In this document: positions 1 through 13,194 of the stretch, piece by piece
How the letters are laid out: each line of letters begins with the position of its first letter
How positions within the stretch are numbered: position 1 is the stretch's first letter
Source of the DNA: Seriola aureovittata
Lineage: Eukaryota > Chordata > Actinopteri > Carangiformes > Carangidae
Direction of reading: 5' to 3'
NCBI RefSeq assembly: GCF_021018895.1
Contig: NC_079369.1
Location: 11,437,694-11,501,693 of the forward strand
DNA length: 64,000 nucleotides
The notes under the pieces: model-generated
Database searches by the model: none
Seen by the model: the letters and a program-made list of their open reading frames with translations, nothing else
What the model was told of the DNA's origin: nothing
Program-made: the position numbers and the translations under genes

Positions 1-2671
1 CATGATGTTTCCAGACCATGTTGCACTGTAGTGTAAAGCTACATCTCATCTGGGTGGGGTTAACAGACCACACCTGACTACACCTAGCTGTGATCATTGG
101 TGTGTTTTCACATCTATTAAGCTTTTAAAAACATAAATGCGTTCCGCCAACTGGACTTCCTGGGTCGTATTTCATTGTTGCCCTCACAAACACTCCCCAC
201 TGTGCTGTTTAAAGCAGGGCTTTTTTCCAGTGTGAACCTTTCAGCCCACAGACGTCTGTGCAACAAAGATTTTCCTCCATACAAGATTTAGTGTGGAGTC
301 ACTCGTTAATGCTATTTTTACTGGACATGCATATTGCAAGAGGATGTGACATCTAAACTGTCAGGGTTCATGTACACGATGAGGGTGTGTTTTAATACCA
401 CATGTAAGTAACTGACATTAGATGCCCACACAATCTGAATATGACGTGTGTTAATTGCAGATGTAAAAGGGGAATATTATTGACAGACTGTTAGACAGAC
501 AGAGGTACTGGAAGGAGTGAGGACATAATTACATACATGCCTCCACATTGCAGCTTGTTTTGTCATGTTTACTGTGGTGCACTAAATTTTTTACTCACTC
601 TCCAAGCTCTCTCTCTCTTGCTTTTCCCCTTTTCTCTGTCCTTTTTTCCAGCTCATTACTCCTAAACAATTATATTTTGGTAGAAAGCCTCTCAGTCGCA
701 GCCTGCTGCTGGCTAAAATGAAAACAGTCAGTGCAGAGGCAAGAGGATGGATCACAGTGTCAACGCCAAAGTTATCATCACCTTGCTTGATTTATATTTC
801 TTCTGTGCTTTTTTTCAGTGCGCTCTGCAAACACACATACACACAAACACACACTGACTCACACGGAAAGTTTTCTCAGATGAGCAGGCTGCCTGGGGTA
901 GTATTAGGGGGTTAACTGAATGGCCATCATTCTGATAGAGCGCCTTCATTGAGGCTGTAAAATTAAACAGCCAATTTCACCTGGTAATTGGATAGTGAAA
1001 TATTCATGGTCAAACTCCCTGCCGTGAGACAGTAGCATAATGCAGTGAACAGAGTGAAAACACAGGTCAGAACATCGAATTTAATTGTCACAATGGTGTA
1101 AAACCGGCAACTTTCTATGACACCATATTAAGTCTATATCCACTGCTAGATCAACTTTCACACTGCATTCCCTCTTTGCTGTTGCAGCGCGGAAAAAGCA
1201 GAGCAAACGTTCACCTGAAACAGTTACAGTTATTCAAAATATGGTTTGAACTGAGGATGGTGTTGGTATTCACAGCAGCATGTGTTTCACTTAGTCTCTC
1301 CCGGGCCGCAAAAGCAGTAGCTTTAATTGCCATAAATACACTCTAATTAACAGGCTGGAGTTCCTGTGATGTTTTTCACCCTGCCCAAACATTAATGCAA
1401 AAATAGCATTTACAGTACGGCGTAATATTTGCTAATTACCAGCGTATGAGAGAGGGAATAAGGGGGTTATACACAAGCAGATGGCAATACCTCAGGGGTT
1501 AAGCTTCCTATTTCTCACCATACTGTGTTTGCCAATATAAGCTACGGATACACCACCCTTGGGTAGTATGAACTCTGCATCGAGGAATGAGTGCCTGGGA
1601 TCAAACACTCAAATGAGCCGTGATGATAGGCCCAGTGATACATGCTGCTGTCTTCAAGCCCCGGCCACAGAGGGCTTCCTGCATCAACCCGTTCCTCTAT
1701 TGCTTTACTTTCCTCGCCCTTAACCTCAGGCTCGACCGTTTGAACTCAACTTCAGAAGACCTTTATATTTTTTTAATGAAAATTTTCAGTGAACCACATG
1801 CTGCTGCTTAATTTTTTCTGGGAGAGTCTATTGTATAGGTATGAATGAGATTGTCCACACAAGAAACTGGTCTTTTGCTTAAATGCCTAAAACATTCTGT
1901 GTTTACACGACAACAAGGTCCTTCCTCGGGTGGCTGTTTCAATTATGACTGTTGTCTATGAAAAAATAAGGTCTCTTGATCTTGTAGTAAGTGTCTAAAA
2001 CCTTTTATGGATGAGGCTGAGGTGGATGGTTGGGTCAACAAAGTGTGTGACTTTGATATGAGAGACCACTGTTCATTTCGCTTCCAACAGCAAACTTTTC
2101 ACTTCAGTTTCTTTTCGCTATTACTGCAATAATTTCCAAACCTTAACTAAGTAGTTAGTCAAATCACAATCTTTCCCTTCAAACAGGTCTTTTTCAAGCC
2201 TAAACCCAAACAAACTGTAACTATAATGGTTGCAGATCAAGAAACTGATACCATCTTTGTTCATTTTTGTAATGTGAAATTAATTTAATGAATGTTTTGT
2301 AAAATATGATTATGGGTCATCAGACATGTCGGAATAGTCTCATGAGAAGCACAGCTGGCATTGGATCATTGCTTTAGTTCAGGCAGAGCACTGAAGTTGC
2401 ACTTGCATTAACTCAGCTGTTTCACTCATGACTCCTTGGCCACTTGGCTACCAGCTGATTGGTATCATTTAATCATATTCATGCAGGTTTTCAGTATGAC
2501 TGTTATAATCTTATGCGCTTGGCATTTGCTGCCACAGCTCCTTTCATCATCCCAACCATCTCCTTATGTGCTTAAGTTTTTAGTATTGGCATTTAATGAT
2601 TTAACTAAGATCTAAGTTCATGCATGTGTTTGTTAAGGGAGGATTTCCTTGCTGGATAACCAATTGTTTAA
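1..2671 (-). other. agbl4: agbl4 3'-side intron, mostly unique sequence
   Basis: No exon, RNA gene or transposon is recognised here. The stretch has ordinary composition, a short AC run near 832-860, and a TAAT-rich, non-repetitive block at about 1285-1480 listed separately. It is assigned to the agbl4 intron because it lies 3' of the exon at 16635-16851 with no gene end between. Confidence 0.6.
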
Positions 2672-2882
2672 AAGCTCAGTTCCTCGGGGCGTTGAGTGGC
2701 GCAGTGGGTTGAGCAGGCGCCCCATATGTAGAGGCTACAGTCCTCGCTGCAGCAGGCCCCAGTTTGAATCCAGCATCGGACGGCCCTTTACTGCATGTCA
2801 TTCCCCCTCTCTTTGCCTCCCCATTTCCTGTCTCTCTCTACTATCCTCTCCAAAAAAAAAAAAAAACAAGCTCAGTTCCTCG
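2672..2882 (+). mobile_element. tRNA-derived SINE with 15-bp target-site duplications
   Basis: The body (2687-2867) starts with a tRNA-like head. The A box TGGCGCAGTGG (2697-2707) fits the pol III consensus TRGYnnAnnnG, and the B box AGTTTGAATCC (2761-2771) is close to GGTTCRAnnCC. A pyrimidine-rich tail typical of teleost SINEs follows (CTGCATGTCATTCCCCCTCT), then an A-rich end at 2852-2866. The flanks carry the identical 15-mer AAGCTCAGTTCCTCG at 2672-2686 and 2868-2882, a target-site duplication from LINE-driven insertion. The perfect duplications imply a fairly recent insertion. Frames crossing this element are not genes. Confidence 0.9.
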
Positions 2883-5313
2883 ATGTGTCTCTGACTGAAT
2901 TATCATGTTGCCTTCGGAAATATTCACTGTACAGTCAAAATAACAGTGCTAAAATAATAACAGTTAAGACACATGTAGGTGGTTTACTCTAATAGAGAAA
3001 AAAACATTTTTTTGGGTATCGCAGACCTTGTTCAGCACTCAGAAACATGCATGCAGTAAACACTAAGCATTATGCGAAAAACACCAGCCAATAACAATTG
3101 AAGCTGTTTAACTTGTGCATCAACAGTCTAGTCAGCCAGCCAGCCAAGCAGTCAGTGTCAGGGATGAGACAAGGCCATAATCCAATTCTGGTTTTTACAC
3201 GGCGTCATGCCTTTACCTTTGACAGCGTGATTGATGTGTATGTAAATGTGTTTTGAGGAGGGCTGTGAGCAGCTTGTTAAAGCAGACATTTAGGGCTGCC
3301 CTGTCAAAGACGAATGGAGGGAAGGAGAGAGAGGAGAAGAAGAAGAAGGAATCCAAAATAAAGACAACTATTGATCCATGAATGAAAGAAGATGGACACT
3401 GGAGGAGCCCTAGACAAGGCGTTATGTACCTCTCGAGCGTCTCTCTGAATTCATAGGGAGGCAGTTTGACAGCTCCACAATAGCATACTATGGGGAGTAT
3501 CTATCGGACACACACCAAGCAGAAAAAGGTTACTGCCTTTTCAAGTGCCCTCTCCATTGTCCTCTTTCACCCCTGGTCCTTCTTTTCCCTTCACCATTCC
3601 TTAAGTCAATAGAGAGAAAGCATTGAACATTGAGGTCAAGACACTAAATAGATGGCAGATTTCTCTCAAGACACTGTCAGTGTGTGTGTTGTGTGTCTTG
3701 ATGTACATGTGTGTGTTGCTGTGAGCATGGCTGTGCTTGCATGCGTGCTTTCTCTTTTCATGCTCTCACACGTCCCTGTGAGACTGTCATGTGGGCACTA
3801 AAGTTTAACAACTTCAGGCGAACAATAGGTGACAGGAACCTCAAATCTCCCCGCCCGTTTCCACAGCAACAAAGAAAGGAGGAAAAGGTGGGGAAGAGGT
3901 AAGAAGTCTTGTCTCCATCACTCATGCACACATCCACTGCTATTTGAAGCCATCAGTCATTGGAGTCAAGTCTTTCCCTTGGAAATTAGCATGCAGGTAC
4001 CAGCCTGTGTAACTGGCGGCAGTAATCTGTCTGGATATTGTCGATCTATTATCCTAAACAGTGGGGTTAACGCATTCATTTTCTCTCCTTCATGATGGAC
4101 AACTGGGCTGAAGTAAACTTCAATTGATCAGACAGAAATAATAGATTATTTTGAGCTATCTGACAAATGTGTGATACCTGCCACTGCTAACTTCTGAAGC
4201 AGAATGATATGGGGAACTTAGACACTGATTTAATTAGCTCACACTAGATGAAAGTGATTTGATGTGATGACACTGGAATTGGGCCGTAACAGCAGCAGGT
4301 TGTAACAGGATACAGCTACAGAAGAAAGGGATATGACAACCAAAATGAGGTTTTTATAATGGTCAGAATATGGGAATGAAAAATCTATGTGTCCAGAATA
4401 CACTGGGAACTTCACTTGCAGATATTGACTCTTTCGCACCTAACGAACAGTGCCTTAATGATATCAATGAGATTTAGTTCATTCGTTTTTCACATGATAA
4501 GCATATCAGTTTAATTATTACTAATATCTGTATTTATGTTTGGGAACAAGTGGAGTTTCTCAGTTATTCTTTTTCTATCATGGCTGCATATTTGAGTGTC
4601 TGCCTGCCACTCCACTGACATAACAAGCTGAAAGTATATGTAAGTGTTGCTTACTCATTAAAGCACACACAAGATTTTTTCATTAGAGAGATGGGTCCTT
4701 TCAAATTCTGTCTTCCCAAAAAAGAATTGAAGATGCAAACTTGAAAAGAGAAGGCACACGTATATGACATATCTCAAAAGTATGAGGCAAACAAAAGGAA
4801 AATGAAGACATTTTTCTTTGAGACTGCTGTTGATTTTCTTTTTCCCTCGCTATCAATGGGAACTTCTGCATGGAAATGCAGAAATGGATTGATGGGAAAC
4901 AGAATACTCATTTCCCGCAAAATGTTTCCATAGCCATCAGATGGCATAAAACATTGAAGCAGAAAAAGATGGAGAGAAAGCGAGCAGGAGAGAAAAAAGT
5001 GCAACAGAAAAAGAGACCCCACATACCTCCTCCATGCCCCTTTGTGCCCCATGGACCCTGCACCCTGCTCTGCTGTGACTCTGATGAAAAGCAGGCCACA
5101 ATCCCTTTCAATTTGGCCAGTGTGCCCCAGTCCTGTTAAAGGCAATCGACTGGCTGAACAGAGGCACTATATCACAATATGCAGGTGCAGACGAGCCCGG
5201 CAGAGGAGAGAGGAGAGACATGGCGCCTTAGGAGAGAGAAAGGGACTCTGGCATCCATCTCTCTCACACTTAGGCTGACGCTCAACCATGGGGGAGAAAT
5301 GCACACTCACCCG

Positions 5314-5353
5314 CACGCACACACACATACACACACACACATACACACACACA
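5314..5353. repeat. AC microsatellite, interrupted
   Basis: The run is ACAC with ATAC interruptions, about 40 bp, and is preceded by CACCCGCACGCAC. It gives rise to His-Thr and Cys-Val frames that are not genes. Confidence 0.85.
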
Positions 5354-8011
5354 GGCTGGGGCTGGGCAGCAGTGGGAGAGCAAGAAAATGAGAGGTGAGA
5401 GAGAATAGAAAAGTGGTGGAAAAATGGGACCCGTCACTTCCTTAATTTTTTTCTTCTCACTTTGGGTAAAAAAAAAAAAGGGACAGAATAAAAGAGAAAA
5501 TGTATTTTGCGCAGATGTGGAGTGGGACGGTGAAGAAAAGGGGAAAAAAAGACCTGCCTGGAATTAGAGGAAGGTGTTTGTTTGCGGTGGGAAAATGCCT
5601 GTGTAGGTGTGGGGAGGTCAGTGGCTTGGCTAGCGCTGTTTGTTATCGGGGGTCTCCAGGCCCCCCAGGCGTGCCGAGCTGCTGGCCTGAGTCAGTGGGG
5701 CTGTGCCTTGGGGAGGGTGAAGAGTCAGAGCCTTTGCCCAAGGATGGGTGAGAGGCTAGTCGACTGGAGAGAGCAGCAAAGGCCTGAAGAGGGCTGAAAA
5801 TACCACATGAAAGATCTGATTTGTCCTACAAATATTCAGTTTATTGACATCCCCTGCCATTTCCTGCCTTGACTGTAATTAAACATCTTGAGCCCAAGTG
5901 CTCCAAATAAGTCATGTAGCCAATATACAGTATACTAGACCACTTAAAAAACTGCACTCTTTTGGTATCAGAGAGGACATCAGTGAGTGTTGTAGACTGA
6001 GATTGAGGATCATACCCTCTCATCCACTTGAGGGTTTGTGCTGTGGGAACACTGAGGAAATGGAAGCTGAGAGCTCATAGTACAGGCTCGGGTCAAGTAT
6101 TCGATGTCAAATGACATCTGATTTGCCTCATAAAGAATTCCTATCACACGCAACTGTTGAGTGGTGAAGTCTATAACTGTAGGCCGGGATAAAACTGGAG
6201 CAAGTCTGCAATCATAGCGTTTAACCTTGAACTGTCAGTCATCCTTGGCTTTTGGCCCCAGCTTATCACAAAACATATTGGGTTGGATCAATCCTCTGTA
6301 TCTCGGATTCAAACTTAATCTATCCCTGCAGAAATACCAACCAATATACATGCAACATACAAATTAGCTTGCAGCCACACATTACTGAGTTGTATATCAC
6401 AGTGTAAATGAAGAAACAGAGCAAGAGCAAGTTGAAGGTTGATTTTTTTTTTAACTAAATCTTTACTTTAAGTTTAATGGAAAATGTACTTTGAAAAATG
6501 TATATATGATTTTATATGTTTTACAAGCCATAATAGCAGACCAACCACACATATACCACATGTACCAACCACATCACAAACAGTACAGACTAATAAAAAC
6601 AAATTTTACATGTCTTGTGTTTGCTAAATCCAGATAGAAACTGGATTGTCAACACTTAAAAACTTTGAGAAAAGATGAAAATAGAGTTTGCCACAGCATC
6701 TCTGGCACCTGCTGCTGTTTGATAATCAGCTGACAGAGATTCAGCGTCATACCTTTCGCCTCATCTGCCACCTGCACTCCATTTAAACTGGTTTCCCCAC
6801 CCTTGCAACTGTCAAGCGGCACACCGGCACGGCCACATGCAAAGCAGCCTCTCCCTCTTTATCCTGCGGGGTGAACATCAATTAAGGTGGAAGTGGAAGA
6901 TAGGTTCACCGCGCATGTTAGTTTCCATTGTGGACAGGTATCACTACTCTTGCCTGTACTGGATGATCTCTACTACTTTCTGTATTGCCTGACTAACTTT
7001 ACAACACTGTGAAGTTAAACAACACTGTTCACTCAATCAAGACACCTGACCACTTCGGCAAACTATTGCAACCAACATCTCTTCTAATGAACATGTGGAC
7101 ATGTCAGACTTCAAAACTGTGAACCAATCCTTCAAAGCCAGCAGCAGCGCACCCAGGACAATAGATGCCTGCATGTACGTATGTACTCGCACACATATAA
7201 ACATACACACACCTGAAGTGAACAGGCCAAACTTTATTCCTTGCAAGTAACTTTTGACAAGTTCTCCTCCACATCCTGGAGTTGTATTCAGACGTGCTAG
7301 AAGGGAGTGCTGGAGAGCAGTCATGTAGAAAGAGAATGCTGTTACTGGAGTTATTAACAGGCTCCTGTGTTTCCCTCCTCTCAGCTGAGCTATTCAGAGC
7401 ATAGCGTCCTCATCTGCCACAAACACATGCCGACAGACAGACGCAGCAGACGGACACACAGCGCAGCCCCTCTACGCACTGCACAGTAATATGTTTTTTG
7501 CCCATTTACAACAAATTAAGTTTCCCTCAAAGTGAATTTCAAGCTTGGCTGCCTTTGGAGGGCGAGCAACTCTCTTTTCATTAATTTTCATTCTTTTCCC
7601 CTGAACAAATGATCTACTGTACAGCCCGCTCTGCGTTGCGCTCCTCTCCCTGTCTTTTTTCTTTCTCTTGTTTTCTCCCCTCTTTGTCTTCTTTTTCCTG
7701 CTTGCTGGTAAATTTGGGCCAGGCAATGGAAAGCAATTACACTGTCAGAAAGGTGTATTCTGATTTATTAAAAGCCCTGAATGCTATCTGTTTTGCTCCC
7801 TCTTTTGTTCCCCCTAGGGAACTGAGTCCTGACACCCAAATGAGACAGAGTGAGTGCTCCCTGCTCAGTTCTCCATCCTGAGAGTCATCTACGAAGCCGG
7901 CAGAGTAAATATCCATTGGCACAGGAGGACAGATAGACGGCTATAACGCAGCTGTGAGGATGGGGATAGATTTGCTTCTGAAGCCCAAGAGCTGGGAGAC
8001 ACGAAAAGACA

Positions 8012-8080
8012 AAGAGAGGTAGAGAGAGGTAGAGAGATAGAGAGAGGTAGAGAGGGAGAGAGAGAGAGAGAGAAAGAGAC
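8012..8080. repeat. GA-rich low-complexity tract with GGTAGAGA units
   Basis: Several AGAGAGGTAGAG-type units are followed by a plain (GA)n run at about 8057-8073. On the minus strand this gives a Ser-Leu-Pro-rich frame with no meaning as a protein. Confidence 0.85.
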
Positions 8081-11000
8081 GTGTGTCTGTTGAGTGCTAG
8101 ATAGGCTCAGTTTGAGATGACATTCTTCTTCCTCTTTAATTTCATAAACCGGGTCATCAACTATCCACCAACCACAGAACTGTGGTTCACAGCACTGAAG
8201 GCCCACAGACATCAACCATTTCAGAGAACCTTTCATTAGCTTATTTCCTGTTCATTGAAAGACAGGAGAGATGAGCACATGAGAGAGACAGAGAGAGAGA
8301 AAAGAGACAGAGAGACACAGAGCGCTAAGCCATAAAGGTGTGAATAAGATCCAATTTCCAAAATAAATATTATCTCTGTCTGAGTAACCCAAACTCTTTT
8401 GTGCCAACATCATAATAAGGATCAACAAGGGGTCACCGCTGCGTGAACATCTCACCATCACATTCAGAGAGCTTCACCTGTGATACTTCAATTTATTTAT
8501 CTCCCATATTTTTTTCCACACAGTCGACCCACACTGCATAAAACTATAAAGTTAAACACACCACTGGCACAGACACCTGATCCACATTCCCTCCCTTTCA
8601 TAGTAGGCTATGCATTAACAACCACGCCTAATGCATCCCCCACCCCCAATCCTCCCCAGCTCTCCCTCATTACTGTGTTCTTGATAGCCAGAGAGATGGC
8701 AGAGATGCAGGGGTGGGGGATGTGTAATAAAGCATCTAGTATCCTGGGGGAACCATTGGTTGGAGATAAGAGGCCATACAGCACTATAACGTTAGGACAT
8801 AGATCATAAACCTGCTTATCTTCTGCTCCCTCTGGACCGGCCTTCTTAGTCAACTGCCTGGGACAAAGGACAGTCACGGCTCAACCTTTTTCTCAGGTTC
8901 CTACGTTTGTTGCAAAGCGTCTGCGTTGAATAAGGGTCACTCACTAATGAAGTGAAATAGAAAGCAGCATGAAAACAAGAATTGTTGCCAAGAAACCTGC
9001 AATGATATAATGATGACCTTTCCATCTTTGAGAAATTTCCACACAGTTCTGACACTGACGTGCTGTAGGCAGTGATTAACATATTATTAGACAATAAAGA
9101 GCCTAGCTGTTTCATCCAGATACCTGTTAGCTGCTGCCAAGGGAAATACAAAATTTCCTGAGGACAACAGAGAAGAATTTATGACAAATGCAAAAACAGG
9201 GAGACAAAATGGCAAAGAGGTAACGCAAGGACCCATAAAGTTAACAACAAGCAGAAGACAAACACAAAGGGAAACTTCATCAGAACTTAGTTGAAGACGT
9301 AAAAAATATGGAGTGAAAATTATTTTTCTGCTTTGCTGCTGATATAGCTGTATGCCGTGTCGTTTTCTTTTGCATTTTCCTTTTTTAAAAATATGCTTTT
9401 TTCTCGTTTGATGTTTAGGCCACAGCTAATGCATTCATGAACAGTCTGCCACTAAATAAAAAAATAAAAAAAACTTTGTTATCTTGAGCTGTTTACCTCT
9501 CAGCTTGAGGAAAAACAGTTTACTTATTTGAGTGGTGCCAGGTTGCTTGACTAGTGAAGGGCCTGTGTCTGTCTTGAATATATGCTAACAAAGCTACAAA
9601 ACTGTTAGGGGGAATATATTGCTAATATTTCTAATCGTCTGCCTGACTCCATCTGTCTCATTTGTATGTGGTATTGAAGTGAAAAATACTGACACTGTTA
9701 TGAATATGTTAGTTTGTTGCTTCCTTACTGTATGACTTAACCTGTCAGTGTCTTACCAGTAATCACACCACTTCCCTTTCCTTTCTTTACTGAAACACAA
9801 AATAGATGTTCCCATCTATCATGTGGTTTCACTTCTCAATATCACCTCATCCACATGATAAAGTGCTGATTGGCTATTCAGGTGCTGGCCTTTGAAGGAG
9901 GCAGTCAGTAGTTGGAGGACTCTCTTCATTACAAACCAATCACAGAGCCATTCACAGAACAGTCAACAACTCAGCTCTCAGAGTCTGCTTTCAGACAAAG
10001 TTGGCATTAATTAGTTACTGTAATTATAACTGGCACTTTGTCACAATGGATGCTGTTATATTACATGATGACAATGTATGATGTGCAAAACAATTGCTAC
10101 AAAGATATGAATGGTGTCAATCACTCAGCTTCACACATAAGACAGAATTGTGTTGTCTCTAATATGTTAGACAGCTCAATAATTATTAATTATATATCTG
10201 AGTCCTAAACTGTAATTGTGTTTTCTGTCATGAAAAGACCTGCAAAACTGTAGAAGACTATCTTTAAAATTTCTATTTTATTATATTAGAAAAAGTACTA
10301 CTTTTAAGCCTTAATCAATTCTTTCTCAGGTACAAAGGTATCAGAGCACTTTTTCTTTTTAATTTTATACCTCTGTACGTGACAAAGGGTTAGTTTGGGT
10401 TCAAAACATACTTTTTTGTAATGCAATAAAACACATTTTAATTGGAGCGTTTTACAGTGCTGCTTAGGAGGCACAAATCATAAGATCTCTCATTAACACA
10501 AGAGAGGTCCATGTTGCCTAATCTCATCCGGTTATGTCCTGTGGAAATGTGCTAGTCCTGTGGCGCGTTTCCTGTGTTTTCTGTGTCTCCATCAGTTTTC
10601 CTAGCCTAGCTCCTCCAGTGTGGCTGCTGACCTTCTCCTCTCTCCACGGCTGGAGTGGCTATTGATTGGATCTTGGCACACAGTGTACAAACACAGAGAT
10701 AAGGAGAGAGAGAGAGAGGCAGCCAGGCAGATATAGCTGCAGTGCCCACTCCACTCCCCTCCTCTTGCTCCAGTCACACAAAAAACCCTGTTCTTCGAGA
10801 CTCCACTCCCACTGAGCAGACACCCCAGACATGGCACCTGAACACTGATAGCAGACAGGATTAGGTCTGAAATTCAATCACAACAGTCTAAGTAATGTTA
10901 AGTCACTGCAGCTGACAGTGACCACTGCTCATCTTCAACACAGTACAAGTGATCTATCATAATCTTGCCTTGATTTGTCAGATTTCAAAAGAAAAAACAG

Positions 11001-11889
11001 TGGATGTGACATCTCTGAACTGTGATTCTGAAATCAATAGTTTTCCTTGATGTGGGTATGTGAACAGTATCACGGTATAATAGCAAGCGACTCTTATCTC
11101 TCTTAAGTTGTATGCAGGCTAGGTATCAGAGAACCTCAAGGCTGGTCAGTGGCCTGTCCACTCTCCTACCCTGAGGTCTCTCATTCACACTTTCTTCCCA
11201 TCTGGTCTACAGGCAAAGGCTGTGCTGTGTCAGAGGTGACAAATAGTGTCATAGCCCTGCTCTCCCCTTGGGGGCCAGCAGAAGAAAAAACTCAAACTGC
11301 TGTCTCCGCAACTCTCGTGCAGACACTGCCTACTGGTGGGGAAAAAAGAAAAAAAAGAAAAGAAAAACGCTTTGTCAACAGGCGAGGTGGGCAAATAAGT
11401 TGCTTTCAATTCTAGATAGCCGGGGGACACTTGAGGACCGTGCAAAAATGAGGAATTAGTTTGAAAGAAGGGAGCAGTTGGCATCTTTTCAAAGAGGCTT
11501 GTTAGTATTGTAGCACGTCAAACGTGTGTTGTCTCGTTTTCTGTGTCTCTGTGGACATGGGCGCCTCAGGGGGAGAAAGAGAGAGGTTTACTCAGATACT
11601 GTCAGGATGGTCTACAAAAGGAAATATTCAGACAGACAGGGACCAGAGGAACAGACGCAGGGCCATGAACCCAGCAGAGCAGGAACAGGAAGAATTCAAA
11701 ACCCTCTCCTCTGGGGAATAAGAGAAACTCTTCTGGTAGTAGCCTTTGTACGTGACGTATGTGTGTGTGTACAGTACAAGTGTATGTGTGTGTGTATTTT
11801 ATGGATCTGTGAATTTTAAGCATGATTGGAAATCACCACCAGCAAATATAAACATACATGTCCCAAACATACTGTGTATTGTACATATT

Positions 11890-12520
11890 CCAACACCAGG
11901 TAGGTTGTTTCGGAGTTGAGGTGCCCCAGGAGTAAAGGCTTGGTCCTCTGCAGTCTTACAGTGTACTTTGACACAGGAACAGCCAGCAGGTTGTTGAGGA
12001 CCTCAGACTGACAGATAAGGGTATAGTGATTCAGTGATATAGTTACCGGCCAGGAAACAAAGTGCTTTTGAGGTAATGAGTAAGTCTTAGAAATCTGATA
12101 AACTAGGATCCAATGTAAAGTGTTAAAAGTGGACTAATATGATCCTTTTGCTTGTTGTTTTGTTAATAGTTTAGCTGCTGCATTCTGGTCAGTTTAGAGA
12201 TTGTGAATTGTTTTCTCACTTTAGCCAGTTAGGAGACCAATACTGTAATCTAAACATGAGGAAATTAAATCATGAACAATGGATTCAATGTTTTTGAAGC
12301 TAAGAAATTAACACAGGTTGTCAGTATTCCTTGATATTGAGATGATGGCAAGATTGGATGACCTTGCTAATTTGCAATTCAAAATTAAGGTTAGACTCAA
12401 ACAATACACCCAGATTTTTGACAAAGGGTTTTCTAATATTGGAAAGAAGGTCCAAGAAGACTGCAAATGTGTATGCAGGTTGTCAGGGCCAATGATAAGA
12501 ATGATACGTTATGTCTGAAT
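11890..12520 (-). mobile_element. Old L2/CR1-type LINE fragment (reverse transcriptase C-terminal part)
   Basis: The minus strand translates, across several frames and stops, into the 3' half of a fish L2-like ORF2. The pieces are LIIGPDN (near 12480-12510), KNLGVLFESNLNFE (near 12380-12420), LISSCLDYSIGLLTG (near 12225-12270), and an AEDQAFTPGAPQLRNNLPG match to the conserved C-terminal 'A.P.LWN.LP' block (near 11895-11955). It lacks the upstream catalytic region and has many frame breaks, so it is a dead, 5'-truncated copy. It lies in the same orientation as the better preserved copy at 13.2-14.5 kb and is more diverged. The exact ends are approximate. Confidence 0.75.
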
Positions 12521-13194
12521 TTAGTGAAGTTAGCAGATATCTAATTTTAAAGTCTGTCTGACATATTTTTATGTTGGACAAACTAGCACGGCTTTCAGGC
12601 TTTTCTGAGAAGCGTAGCTGTGAATCATCAGGAAATTCCATCTAATCTAACAGTGACTAATCATTATTCTTGTTTCTCTTTCTCTTAGATATCATCATGC
12701 CAGATGACAAGAAGTAAAAAACTGAAAGTTATAGGGAGAATCAGGGAGTTACCATTCACTGTAAAATGTCATATAGACAGGAATTTAGTTTCCTGAGCAG
12801 GTGGATTGCACTATGATTGTAAAGTCTCAGCTGGCAGGGGAAAGGTGAAGTGAAAGTGAAGAATATGTGAACTGAGAGGCTGATCTGAAAATTGTATTGA
12901 AATCCTCCTGGATTGCCCTTTTCATTCACCGCAGAACTGTAACATCTCTCTCCCTGTCTCTGTCCCTCTGTCTGCCTCTCTCAATTAAACAGACTTCCCC
13001 CAATGCAACTCAACTGAAGTGAATTCAGTCTGTTTCAATGTAATTTACACATTAAATTCAATTCACTCTGCTTTAGTGAATCTGAGTATGACAATAAAAA
13101 ACACCTGCCTTATAAATCAGTAAACACTACCTTGATTAGGAGAGCTAGTTAAAGAGGTAAAAATGAAAAAGAGCCACCGTTTTACACAGTATCT
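12521..13194 (-). other. agbl4: Intronic spacer between two LINE fragments
   Basis: No feature is recognised. There is a short pyrimidine-rich patch (12945-12985), then AT-rich DNA. Part of it may be further decayed LINE sequence, but I could not align it. Confidence 0.4.

Larger units (their letters stand above)
2883..11889 (-). other. agbl4: agbl4 3'-side intron, 2.9-11.9 kb
   Basis: No exon or RNA gene could be supported in this stretch. It contains a short AC array at 5314-5353, a GA-rich tract at 8012-8080, a GC-richer patch at about 5570-5750, and long AT-rich single-copy-looking DNA (6400-6660, 9200-10450). Reading frames in it are short and resemble no family I know. Confidence 0.55.

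Noticed and set aside
2687..2775. Possible tRNA gene from A and B box matches
   Set aside because: The boxes belong to a SINE head with a long non-tRNA 3' part, a poly-A end and target duplications. The cloverleaf is not intact.
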